Assembly: GCF_009831215.1 (NCBI RefSeq)
Contig: NZ_WUTW01000002.1
Location: forward strand, 1,528,479 to 1,592,478
DNA: 64,000 nucleotides
Direction of reading: 5' to 3'
Source: Actinomadura rayongensis
Lineage (GTDB): Bacteria > Actinomycetota > Actinomycetes > Streptosporangiales > Streptosporangiaceae
The translations under genes and the position numbers were made by a program. Positions 1-11,200 of the stretch are shown piece after piece (the stretch's first letter is position 1; the number at the start of each line of letters is the position of its first letter). Under the pieces are notes generated by a model. That model was given only the letters and a program-made list of their open reading frames with translations, was not told where the DNA came from and made no database searches.

Positions 1-2
1 TC

Positions 3-518
3 GTCAACGCGCTGGTGCTGCGGATCGGCGTCGCCCCCGGGACGTCCTTCGCCGACGTCCTCGCGGCGACCGCGACGACGGTGGCCGAGGCGCAGGCGCA
101 CCGCGACCTGCCGTTCGAGGACCTGGCGCGGGACCTCGTGCCGGATCCGGACCCGTCCCGTCCGCCGCTGTTCCCGGCGATGTTCAACCTGGCGGCGACG
201 CCCGGCGACGGCGCGCAGCAACCGGACACCGGCGGCCTGGACGTCGAGCTGCTGCCCGGCGGGTCCGGGACCGCGCGGTTCGACCTGAGCCTGTCGCTGC
301 GCGAGACCGGCGCGGGTCTGCTGGGCCACCTGGAGTACAGCACCGACCTGTTCGCGCGGGCCACGGCCGAACGGCTGGCCCGCGACTACACGCTCCTGCT
401 CGACCGGGCGGTCCGGCATCCGGACCGGGACCTGGACCGCCTGCGCTCCGAACCGGGCGAGAACCCCACGCAGCAGGACCTTTCGGGAACCCAAGAGAAA
501 GAGGCCGAACGTGAGTAG
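3..518 (+). CDS. NRPS, C-terminal half of a condensation domain (5' end outside window)
   Basis: The reading frame is open from base 3, so this is the end of a longer protein. The visible residues match the second half of an NRPS condensation domain: a VNALVLR-type strand, the HRDLPFEDL helix, the PLFPAMFNL segment, and the closing STDLFARATAERL...LLDRAV helix. No adenylation or carrier domain follows, so the protein ends on a C domain plus a charged tail of about 25 residues. A terminal C domain may release the chain or receive a substrate from a separate carrier protein; this cannot be decided here. Its stop overlaps the halogenase start at 511, which puts it in the same operon. Substrate is unknown because the catalytic HHxxxDG half is outside the window. 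Confidence 0.85.
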   Translation, partial: VNALVLRIGVAPGTSFADVLAATATTVAEAQAHRDLPFEDLARDLVPDPDPSRPPLFPAMFNLAATPGDGAQQPDTGGLDVELLPGGSGTARFDLSLSLRETGAGLLGHLEYSTDLFARATAERLARDYTLLLDRAVRHPDRDLDRLRSEPGENPTQQDLSGTQEKEAERE

Positions 519-1989
519 TGCCGACGAGTTCGACGTCATCGTGGTCGGTGGCGGGCCCGGCGGTTCCACGCTGGCCGCGCTGGTCGCCAAGCAGGGGCAC
601 TCGGTGCTGGTCCTGGAGAAGGAGCACTTCCCGCGGTACCAGATCGGCGAGTCGCTGCTGCCGTCGACCATCCACGGCGTCTGCCGCCTGACGGGCGCGG
701 CGGACGAGCTGGCGAAGGCCGGCTTCCCGCTGAAGAAGGGCGGGACGTTCCGCTGGGGCGCGAACCCGGAGCCGTGGACGTTCGCGTTCGCGGTGTCCCC
801 GCAGATGGCGGGGCCGACGTCGACCGCCTACCAGGTCGAGCGGTCGAAGTTCGACCAGATCCTGCTGGACAACGCCCGGACGCAGGGCGCGCGCGTCCAG
901 GAGGGCTGCGCGGTCCTGGACCTGCTGGAGGACGGCGACCGCGTCACCGGCGTCCGGTACACCGACGACCAGGGCGCGGAGCGGACGGCGACGGCGAAGT
1001 ACGTGGTCGACGCGTCCGGCAACAAGAGCAGGCTCCACGACAAGGTGGGCGGCAAGCGCGAGTACTCGGAGTTCTTCCGGAACCTCGCGCTGTTCGGCTA
1101 CTTCACCGGGGGCAAGCGGCTGCCCGAGCCGACGCGCTACAACATCCTCTGCGTCGCGTTCGAGAGCGGCTGGTTCTGGTACATCCCGCTGAGCGACTCG
1201 CTGACCAGCGTCGGCGCGGTGGTGCGCCGGGACATGGCCGAGAAGGTCCAGGGCGACCCGGAGAAGGCGCTGAACGACCTGATCGCCGAGTGCCCGATGA
1301 TCGCGGACTTCCTGGCCCCGGCGGAGCGGGTGACGACCGGCCAGTACGGCGAGATCCGCGTCCGCAAGGACTACTCGTACCACCAGACGGAGTTCTGGCG
1401 GCCGGGGCTCATCCTCATCGGGGACGCGGCCTGCTTCGTGGACCCGGTCTTCTCGTCCGGGGTGCACCTGGCCACCTACAGCGCCCTGCTCGCCGCCCGG
1501 TCGATCAACAGCGTGCTGGCCGGCGTCCTGGACGAGGAGACGGCCCTGCGCGAGTTCGAGGCGCGGTACCGGCGCGAGTACGGGGTGTTCTACGAGTTCC
1601 TGATGTCCTTCTACCAGACGCACCAGGCCGAGGGTTCGTACTTCTGGGCGGCCAAGCAGCTCACCCAGAGCGCCCGGCCTGAGCTGGAGGCGTTCGTGGA
1701 GCTGGTCGGCGGCGTCTCGTCCGGCGAGGCCGCCCTCGGCGACGCCGAGACGCTCATGAAGCGGCTGGAGCAGCAGTCGACGGAGTTCGGCTCCGCGGTC
1801 GGCTCGGCCGGCGGGGACGGCGGCTGGGTGCCGATGATGAACTCCCCGGTCGTCCGGGACGCGATGGTCGAGGGCTCGAAGGTCCAGCTGCAGGCGATGC
1901 TCGGCGAGGACGCCGAGGAGGAGACGCCGCTGTTCGACGGCGGGCTCGTCCCGTCCGCCGACGGGCTGCTCTGGCGGCCGGGCAAATGA
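511..1989 (+). CDS. Flavin-dependent halogenase (PltA/CmlS-like, carrier-bound substrate type)
   Basis: This 492-aa protein belongs to the FADH2-dependent halogenase family. It has the N-terminal FAD-binding GGGPGG motif (residues about 12-17), an ERYQIGESLLPS-like segment (here FPRYQIGESLLPS), and the halogenase signature WFWYIP at residues 221-226. Lysines at 75-76 lie in the FPLKKGGTFRWG segment, where the family keeps the lysine thought to relay HOCl. The second flavin-binding segment, LILIGDAACFVDPVFSSG, is also present. Sequence style resembles halogenases that act on carrier-protein-tethered acids rather than free tryptophan; this is family inference. The GTG start at 511 follows an AAAGAGG-type ribosome site and overlaps the end of the NRPS gene. 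The substrate could be an aromatic or activated group on the neighbouring NRPS or PKS, or the oxazole product. A flavin reductase is not seen nearby. Confidence 0.9.
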   Translation: MSSADEFDVIVVGGGPGGSTLAALVAKQGHSVLVLEKEHFPRYQIGESLLPSTIHGVCRLTGAADELAKAGFPLKKGGTFRWGANPEPWTFAFAVSPQMAGPTSTAYQVERSKFDQILLDNARTQGARVQEGCAVLDLLEDGDRVTGVRYTDDQGAERTATAKYVVDASGNKSRLHDKVGGKREYSEFFRNLALFGYFTGGKRLPEPTRYNILCVAFESGWFWYIPLSDSLTSVGAVVRRDMAEKVQGDPEKALNDLIAECPMIADFLAPAERVTTGQYGEIRVRKDYSYHQTEFWRPGLILIGDAACFVDPVFSSGVHLATYSALLAARSINSVLAGVLDEETALREFEARYRREYGVFYEFLMSFYQTHQAEGSYFWAAKQLTQSARPELEAFVELVGGVSSGEAALGDAETLMKRLEQQSTEFGSAVGSAGGDGGWVPMMNSPVVRDAMVEGSKVQLQAMLGEDAEEETPLFDGGLVPSADGLLWRPGK

Positions 1990-2138
1990 GCGTGAGCGAC
2001 CGGCCCCCGCCGGCCGCGCCCGAGGTCGAGGTCGACCCGAGGCGGTTCACCGCGCTGTGGTGGGCGGTGGCGGGGCCGGCCGTCGTTTTCGCACTGCTGT
2101 TCGGGCCGCCCGCGAACTGGACGCGGCGGCAGGACTGA
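1986..2138 (+). CDS. Small single-span membrane peptide (50 aa)
   Basis: A 50-codon frame starts with the ATG that overlaps the halogenase stop (ATGA at 1986-1989), so translation is probably coupled. The peptide has a Pro/charged N-terminus of about 20 residues, then one hydrophobic segment (ALWWAVAGPAVVFALLFG, residues 23-40) and a short polar tail ending RRQD. It is too short for a family call. Small membrane peptides do occur inside PKS operons, but I do not recognise a function. The codon bias (G/C at third positions) and coupling argue that it is real. It ends 64 bases before the PKS start at 2203. Confidence 0.5.
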   Translation: MSVSDRPPPAAPEVEVDPRRFTALWWAVAGPAVVFALLFGPPANWTRRQD

Positions 2139-2202
2139 CGATGCCGGAGCGCCGCGCGGAAGCCCGTTCTTCCGCGCGGCCACGGCCTGGGGAGGGTGTC
2201 TG

Positions 2203-5200
2203 GTGGACGGCGCCGAGCGTGGCACGGCGGTCGAGACGGACGTCGCGATCATTGGCATGGCCGGGCGGTTCCCCGGAGCGGACGACCTGGACGCCTTCTG
2301 GCGGCTGCTGAGCGAGGGCCGCGAGGGGATCAGCCGGTTCGGCCGGGACGAGCTGGCGGCGGCCGGGGTGCCCGCCCGCCTGCTGGACGACCCCGCGTTC
2401 GTCCCGGCGCACGGCGTGATCCCCGACGTGGACCTGTTCGACACGGGCTACTTCGAGTTCACCCCGGCGGAGGCGCGGATCACCGACCCGCAGCACCGCG
2501 TCCTGCTGACCGCCGCGCACGCCGCGCTGGAGAACGCCGGGTACGACCCCGCGCGCCACGACGGGCTGATCGGCGTCTACGCGGGCGCGGCGATCAACAC
2601 CTATCTGCAACAGCAGGTGCTCCCCGCCGTCGACCAGACGGCGACGAGCGACCACTTCGCCGTCATGGTGGGGAACGACAAGGACTTCCTGGCCACGCGG
2701 CTCGCCTACAAGCTCGACCTGCGGGGGCCCGCGTACACCGTCCAGACGGCGTGCTCGACGTCGCTGGTCGCGATCCACCTCGCGTGCCAGGGGCTGATCA
2801 ACGGCGAGTGCGACGTGGCGCTGGCGGGCGGCGTCACCGTCAAGTTCCCTCAGACCAAGGGCTACCTGTACGAAGAGGGCGCGATCCTGTCGCCGGACGG
2901 GCGCGTCCGGACGTTCGACGCCGGGGCGGGCGGGACCGTGCTCGGGAACGGCGTCGGGGTGCTCGTCCTCAAGCCGCTGCGCGACGCGCTCGCCGACCGG
3001 GACACGATCCACGCCGTCATCAAGGGCACGGCCACCAACAACGACGGCGCGGGGAAGGTCAGCTTCGCCGCGCCGGGAGCGGCCGGGCAGGCGGCCGTCA
3101 TCCGCGAGGCGCACCTGGTGTCCGGCGTCGATCCCCGTTCGATCGGCCACGTCGAGGCGCACGGCACGGCCACCCGGCTGGGCGACCCCGTGGAGGTCTC
3201 GGCGCTCACCCGGGCGTTCCGGGAGGGGACCGACGACACCGGGTTCTGCGCGATCGGCTCGGTCAAGTCCAACCTCGGGCACCTCGACGCGGCGGCGGGC
3301 GTCGCGGGCGTGATCAAGACCGTGCTGATGATGAAGCACCGCACGCTGGTGCCGACCGTCAACTTCGCGACGCCCAACCCCGCCATCGACTTCCCGGCGA
3401 GCCCGTTCACGGTGAGCACCCGGACCGCGCCGTGGACGGCTTCCGGCCCCCTGCGCGGCGGTGTCAGCTCGTTCGGGATCGGCGGGACGAACGCGCACGC
3501 GGTCCTGGAGGAGGCGCCCGCCGCCGAGGTCGCCGCGCCGTCGCGTCCGACCCAGGTCCTCGTGGTGTCGGCGCGGACGCCGTCGGCGCTCGGCACCGCC
3601 GCCCGGCTGCTCGCCGACCACCTCGACGGGGACGACGGCGCTTCCCTCGCGGACGTCGCCCACACCCTCGCCGTGGGACGGCGCGTCCACGAGTACCGGC
3701 TCGCCGTCGCCGGGACCGCCCGGGCCGACCTCGCCGCCGCCCTGCGCTCGGCGCCCGTCCCCGACGCTCCGGCGGCCGGCGGCGTGTCGTTCGTCTTCAC
3801 CGAGGACGTCCCCGGGGCGGCCGACCTCGCGGCGGAGTGGCGGGCTGCGGAACCGGCGTTCGCCGAGCACTACGACGCCGCGCTGGCGGCGGCTCCGGCG
3901 GACTGGGCGGCGGCGTTCGCGGTGCAGTACGCGCTCGGGAGGCTCTGGCTGGGCTGGGGCCTGCGGCCGGTCGCGATCCACGGCGTCGGCCTGGCCGCCG
4001 GAGCCGCCGCCGCCGTGCTCGGCGTCCTGGACCTCACCGACGCCGCCCGCCACGAAGGCGCGCCGCTCCCGGACAGCGCGCTGCGCGGCGCGGACGACGA
4101 GGTGCGGGGCGTCGCGCTGACCGTGGCGGACGGCCCGTGGGGCGCCGTCGCGCGGGCGTGGCAGGCGGGCGCCGAGGTCGACTGGACGGCCTGGTTCGCC
4201 GGTGAGGCGCGCGGCCGGGTTCCGCTGCCCACCTATCCGTTCGAGGGGCGCCGCTGCTGGCTGGACGTCCCGGCAGAGGTTCCGGCAGGTCCGGGGCCGC
4301 ACCCGATGCTGGCGGAGAACGTGTCCACGCTGGACTCCTTCGCCTACCGCACCGCGTGGTCGGGGACCGAGTTCTACGTGGCGGACCACCGGGTCGGCGG
4401 CGAGCCGGTCCTGCCCGCCGCCGCGTTCCTGGAACTCGCCCGCGCGGCGGGCGAGCTGGCGACCGGCGGTCCGGTGCGGCTCCACGACGTCTCCTTCGAC
4501 CGGCTGCTCTCCGGGCCGCGCGCCGCGCAGGTCGCCCTGCGCCGCGGGCCCGGCGCGGTCGCGTTCGAGATCACCGACGACGGCGCGGTGTACGCGTCGG
4601 GGTCGGTGAGCGCGCTCGGGACCGTCCAGCTCCCCGACGCCACCCCCGGAACGCAGGCCGAGACCGTCGACCACGAGCGCTGCTACGCGCTGCTGCGCGA
4701 GCATGACCTCGACTACGGCGCGCGGATGCGGGCCCTCGCCGAGGTCGCGCTCGGCGACGGCGAGGCGTGGGGGACGCTGCGGCTCCCCGAGGGGGCCGCC
4801 CTGGACGGCGCCGTGCTGAACCCCGCGCTGCTGGACGGCGCGCTGCACGCCCTCGTCGTGCTGCTCGGCCGGACCTACGGCGGCGGGGCGCGCGGCTTCC
4901 TGCCGCTGGCCCTGGAGGAGCTGACGGTGTTCGCCCCCGTCACCGGGCCGTGCCGCGTCCACGTCACGGTCGACCAGCGCGGCGACCGCTCCGCCCGCGC
5001 CGACCTCACGCTGCGGGACGCCGCCGGGACGGTCCTGGCGCGGCTGCGCGGGCTCGCCGTCCGGGTGCTGCGCCGCACCGACGCCGTGGACCTGCTGGTC
5101 CGCCGGTGGGACGACGCCCCGGCCGTGCCCGCCGAGACTTCTGCCGGGCCGGTGCTCGTCATCGCGGACGACGACCGGAGCGACCTCGCGACGGCCCTGT

Positions 5201-8200
5201 CCGCGTCCGAAGCCGCGCCGGGGAGCGACGGCCCGCTGACCGGCATCGCAGCCGTCGTCCTGGACGAGCCGGACCCCGACCTGGTCCTGCGCGTCGTGCG
5301 GCGGCTGCTGCACGGACGGCCGACCGAGCCGGTGCGCGTGGTGCTGCTGCATCGCCATGACGCGTCCGGGCCGCTCCCGGAACGCGCGGCGCTCGCCGGG
5401 CTGGCCCGGACGGTCCGGGCCGAGAACCCGCTGCTCGCCGTCCAGGTCGTCGGGCTGGCGCCGGGCGTGGACGCGGCGGCGGCGCTGCGCGCGGAGCTGG
5501 CCGGGGACGGCCGCGACGCGGAGGTCGAGCACACCGCGTCCGGTCGGCGGGTCCCCCGTTTCGTCCCCGCCGACCACACCGAGCCGGTCGCCGTCCGCGA
5601 CGGCGGCGTCTACCTGGTCACGGGCGGCGCCGGGGGGCTCGGCCGCGCCGTCGCGGGCCGGCTGCTGGAGCGCGCCGACGCGACGGTGGTCCTGGTCGGC
5701 CGCGCCGCGACGGCGTCCGGCCTGGACGAGCGCGTGACGTACCGGAGCGCCGACGTTGCCGACCCGGCCGCGCTCACCGCGCTGCTGGCGGACGTCCGGC
5801 GGGAGTTCGGGCCGGTCACCGGCGTCGTCCACGCGGCGGGCGTGCTGCGCGACGGCTTCGTGCTGACCAAGTCCGACGCGGACGTCGCGGCCGTGCTGGC
5901 GCCGAAGGTGTCCGGCGTCCGGGCGCTCCACGCCGCCACCGCCGACGATCCGCTCGACTTCTTCGTGGCGTTCTCCTCGATCGCCGCGCACATCGGCAGC
6001 GTGGGCCAGGCCGACTACGCGTACGCGAACGCCTTCCTGGAGGCGTTCGCCGAGCGGGTCCCGGGGCTGACGGCCGTCGCCTGGCCGATGTGGGCGGACG
6101 GCGGCATGCGCCAGACCGCCGACGCGGCGGCCGAGGTCGCCGCGCGCACCGGCTTCGGCGTCCTGCCGACCGCCGTCGGGCTCGACCTGTTCGAGCGGGT
6201 GCTCGGCCGTCCCGGCGCGGTGGTGGCCGCGTACGGGGACACCGAGCGGATCGCCGCGACGCTCGGCCGTCCCGCGCCCGCCGCGCCCGTCGCGCCGACG
6301 GCGCCCGCGGGCTCGCGCGCGGACGCGCTGGGGATGCTGCGCCTGCTGATCGCCGGGGAGACCGGGCTGGACCCGGACGAACTCGGCGAGGACGACACCT
6401 TCGACCGCCACGGCATCGACTCCCTGATGATCACCAAGCTCAACCGGGAGCTGGAGCGCCGGTTCGGCGACCTGTCCAAGACCCTCTTCTTCGAGTACCC
6501 GACGCTCGGCGAACTCGCCGACCACTTCGCCGGGGAGCACGCGACGGCGATCGCCGCGCCCGCTCCGGCGGCCCCCCGGCCCCCCGAGGTCGACGACTCG
6601 GCCATCGCGATCATCGGCGTGGCCGGCCGCTACCCGATGGCCGACGACCTGGACGAGTTCTGGACCAACCTCGCCGAGGGCCGCGACTGCGTCACCGAGA
6701 TCCCGGCCGACCGGTGGGACGCCGACCGCTGGTACGACCCCGATCCCGCGTCGCCCGGACGCGCGCACACCCGCTGGGGCGGCTTCCTGCGCGACGTCGA
6801 CCGCTTCGACCCGCTGTTCTTCGGCATCTCCCCGCGCCAGGCCGAGCTGATGGACCCGCAGGAGCGGCTGTTCCTCCAGACCGCCTGGCACGTGGTGGAG
6901 GACGCCGGGTACCGGCGGGCCGAGCTGGCGGGCCGTCCGGTCGGCGTCTACGTCGGCGTGATGTACGGCGAGTACCAGTTCCACGGCGCCGTGGACGTTC
7001 TGCGCGGCGGACGCCCCCTGACCGGCTCGTCCTTCGCGACCATCGCCAACCGGGTGTCGTACGTCCTCAACCTCACCGGGCCGAGCCTGGCGCTGGACAC
7101 GATGTGCTCGTCGTCGCTCACCGCGATCCACCTGGCCTGCGAGAGCCTGCGGCGCGGCGAGACGGAGATGGCGATCGCGGGCGGCGTCAACGTCTCGATC
7201 CACCCCTACAAGTACGCCTTCCTGAGCCAGGGCCGGTTCGTGTCGTCCGACGGCCGCTGCCGCGCCTTCGGGGCGGACGGCGACGGGTACGTGCCCGGCG
7301 AGGGCGTCGGCGCGGTGCTGCTCAAGCCCTACGCGCAGGCGCTGGCGGACGGCGACCAGATCCACGGGCTGATCCTCGGCAGCGCCGTCAACCACGGCGC
7401 CCGGACCAACGGCTTCTCCGTGCCGAGCCCGCGCGCCCAGCAGCGCGCCGTGGTCGACGCGATGGAGCGCGCCGGGGTGGCGCCCGGGGAGATCGGGTAC
7501 ATCGAGGCGCACGGCACGGGCACGTCCCTCGGCGACCCGATCGAGATCACCGGCCTGACCGGCGCGTACGCGGGGGACGCCGCCGCGCCCGGACGCTGGC
7601 CCATCGGCTCGGTCAAGTCCAACATCGGGCATCTGGAGTCCGCCGCCGGGATCGCGGGGCTGACCAAGGTCCTGCTCCAGTTCCGGCACCGCACGCTCGT
7701 GCCGTCGCTGCACTCGGCCGAGCTGAACCCGAACATCGACTTCGCCCGGTCGCCGTTCCGCGTCCAGCGCGAACGGGAGCCCTGGACGGGGCCGCGCACG
7801 GCCGGGCTCAGCTCGTTCGGCGCGGGCGGCTCGAACGCGCACCTCGTCCTCGCGGAACCGCCCGTCGCCCCGGCGCGGGAACGCGTGGACGAGCCCGTGC
7901 TGTTCGTCCTGTCGGCGCGCGACGAGGAACGGCTGCGCGCCTACGCCGAGCGCGCCGCCCGGTTCCTGGAGGCCGGGCCGGCGTCGCTCGCCGACCTGTG
8001 CTTCACGCTCCAGGTCGGTCGCGAGGCCATGGACCGGCGGTTCGCGGTGCGGGCCGTCGCGGCGGACGAGATCGTCGCGGCCCTGCGCCGGTTCGCCGCG
8101 ACGGGCGAGCGGCCGGACGTCCCCGGCGACGGGCCGCTCGGCGACCTCGCGCGCCGGTGGCTGGCCGGGGAGAACGTGGACTGGGCCGCGCTGCACGCGT

Positions 8201-11200
8201 CCGGTCCCGCGCGGCGCCGCGTCCGCGCCCCGCTGTACCCGTTCGCGCCCGAGCGCTACTGGATCCCCCTCGACCCCGACCTGGACGCCCCGGCCCTGCA
8301 CCCGCTGGTCGACGCGAACGAGTCCACGGTGGCCGGGCTGCGGTTCCGCAAGAGGCTGAGCCCGTCCGACCCGCTGTTCCGGGACCACGTGATCGACGGG
8401 CGGCCGGTGCTGCCGGGCTCGGCGGTCCTGGAGTTCGTCCGCGCCGCCGCCGACCTGGCCGAACCCGGCGTGCGGCACGCGCTTCGCTCGGTGGTGTGGG
8501 GGACGACGATCGAGCCCGCGGACGGCGACCTCGACCTGCACGTCTCGTTCGACAGCGGGTTCTCCTTCGAGGTGCACAGCGGGCCGGACCGGACCGTCCA
8601 CGCCCGGGGGACCGTCGCCGCCGCCGGGGCGCCCGGCGCGCTCGACCTCGCCGCCGTCCTCCGCCGGACGGACGTCGTGCGGGACCGGGACGGCGCGTAC
8701 GCGGACTACCGCGCGGCCGGGTTCGCCTACGGGCCCGAGTTCCAGGTCATCGAGGAGATCCGGACCGGCGCGGACGAGGCGCTGGTGCGGCTGTCCCCGG
8801 GCGGCCCGGCAGCCGTCCTCGACGGCGCGCTGCGCGCGTGCCACTGGGCGGGCCGGACCGCGTCGCCGCGCGCGGGGGAGCTGGCCGTGCCGTTCAGCCT
8901 GGACGCGTTCGACGTCCACGGCGACCTCGCGGACGTCCGCCACGCCCACGCCCGTCTCCTGGGCGAGGCCGGGGGCGTGCGGTGCTTCGACGTGTCCCTG
9001 TGCGACGAGACGGGCCGCGTGCTGGCGTCCGTCCGGGACTTCGCGGGCCGGCTGCTCGGCGCGCCCGCTCCCGAGCCGGGCCGCCCGCTTCTCTACGAGC
9101 CGTGCTGGACGGCCGTCCCCGCCCCCGCCTCCGACAGCGCGCGGCGGCCCCTGATGCTCGTCGGCGGGGACGCCGCGCTCGAGTCCGCGCTCGCCGCGAC
9201 CGGCGAGTGGACCCGGGTGACCGCCGTCCGCGCGGACGAGGTGGCCGACCTCGGCACGGACGGGCTGGACCTGGTCTTCGTCCCCGGTGACGAGCTGGAC
9301 GCGGCGTGCCGGACGCTGACGGACCTCGTCCTCGCCGCGCGGACGGCGGGCCGGGTCCGGGGCGTCGTACTTCACGCCCACGAGGACGGGCGGGAACGGC
9401 CGGAGCACGCCGCGCTCGCCGGGTTCGCCCGCTCCGCGTCCGTGGTCGCCCCCCGGGTCGAACTGCTGACGCTGGCGCTCCCGGCCGGCACGCCGCCGGA
9501 CGGGACCGCCGCCGCGCTCGCCGCCGAACTGCGCGCGGCGCCGCGCGCCGCCGGCCTGGAGGTCCGCCGGACGGCGCGCGGCGACCGCGAGGTGCGCGGG
9601 CTCCGCAGGACCGAGGCCACGGGACCGGGCCGCGCGGACCTGCGCGACCAGGGCGTCTACATGATCACCGGCGGCGGGGGCGCCCTCGGCCGGACGCTCG
9701 CCGAGTACCTGGCCCGCGCGCACCGGGCGCGCCTGGTGCTGATCGGCAGGTCGGCACCGGACGCCTCCTGGCACGCGCGGCTCGCCGACCTCGGCGCGGA
9801 AGTGTTCGCCCCGCGCGCCGACGTGACGGACGCCGACCGCCTCGCCGCCGCGTTGGCCGAGGCCCGCGCCCGCTTCGGCGCGCTGCACGGCGTCTTCCAC
9901 CTCGCCGGGATCGCCGACGACGGGACCCTCGCCGACGCCGACCCCGAACGGTTCGCCCGGGTCCTCGCCCCGAAGACCAACGGCCTGCTCAACCTGGACC
10001 GGCTGACCCGGGACGACCCACTGGACCTGTTCGTCGTCTTCTCCTCCATCGCCTCGGTGATCGGCGACTTCGGCGCGGCGGCCTACGCCACGGCGAACCG
10101 GTTCGCCGACGCGTTCACCGTCCTGCGCGCGTCGCAGGTCGCCGAGGGCGCGCGGCGCGGGCGCGGACTCACGCTCGACTGGCCGCTGTGGGCGGCCGGG
10201 GGCGTGGACGACCTCGTCGGAGCCGACGAGCTGGCGGCGTACGGCCGCCGGAGCGGGATGCGCCCGCTGACCCCCGAGCAGGGCGTGGCCGCGCTGGAAC
10301 TCGCGCTGGCGGCGGACGGGCCGTGGCTCGTCCCGGCGTGGGGCGTCCCCGCGCAGGTCGACGCGGCCCTGGCCACGCCGCGTCCGCCCGCCGCACCGCG
10401 CCGCCCGGCCGCCTCCGGACGGCGCAGCCAGGTGGTCGAGTACCTGCGCGGCACGCTCTCCGACGTGCTCAAACTTCCGCCGGGCCGCCTCGACAGCCGG
10501 GTCCCGCTGGACGACTACGGCCTGGACTCGGTGCTGGTCATGGAGTCCAGCTCCGTGCTCGTCCGCGACTTCCCCGACCTGCGCGGCACCGTCTTCTTCG
10601 AGCACCGGACGGTGGAAGAACTGGCCGACCACCTCGTCGCCGAGCACGCGGACGCCGTGGCCCGCCTGTTCCCCGAAGCGGCCCCGGTGGAGCGGCCCGC
10701 GCCGGAACCCGTGACGCGGCCCGTGGAGCGGGCGCCCGAACGCGGCACCGACCCGGACGAGCCGATCGCCGTCATCGGCATCAGCGGCCGGTACCCGGGC
10801 GCCCGCGACCTCGCGGAGTTCTGGGACAACCTCGCCGCCGGACGCGACAGCGTGACCGAGGTCCCCGCCGACCGCTGGGACGCCGCCGCGCTCTACGACC
10901 CCGACCCGTCCGCCCCGGGCCGCAGCCACGGCCGATGGGGCGGCTTCCTGGACGACGTCGCCGCGTTCGACTCGCTGTTCTTCCAGATCTCGCCCGCCCA
11001 GGCCCGTTCGATGGACCCGCAGGAGCGGCTGTTCCTGGAGACCGCGTGGTCGGCGCTGGAGAACGCGGGCTACCCGCCGTCCAGGATCCCGCCGCCCGCG
11101 TTCGGCGGGCAGGGGCACGACGTCGGCGTGTTCGTCGGCGTCATGTGGGGCGACTACGCGGTGCTCGCGGCGGCCGAGTCGGCGCGCGGCAACCCGCAGG

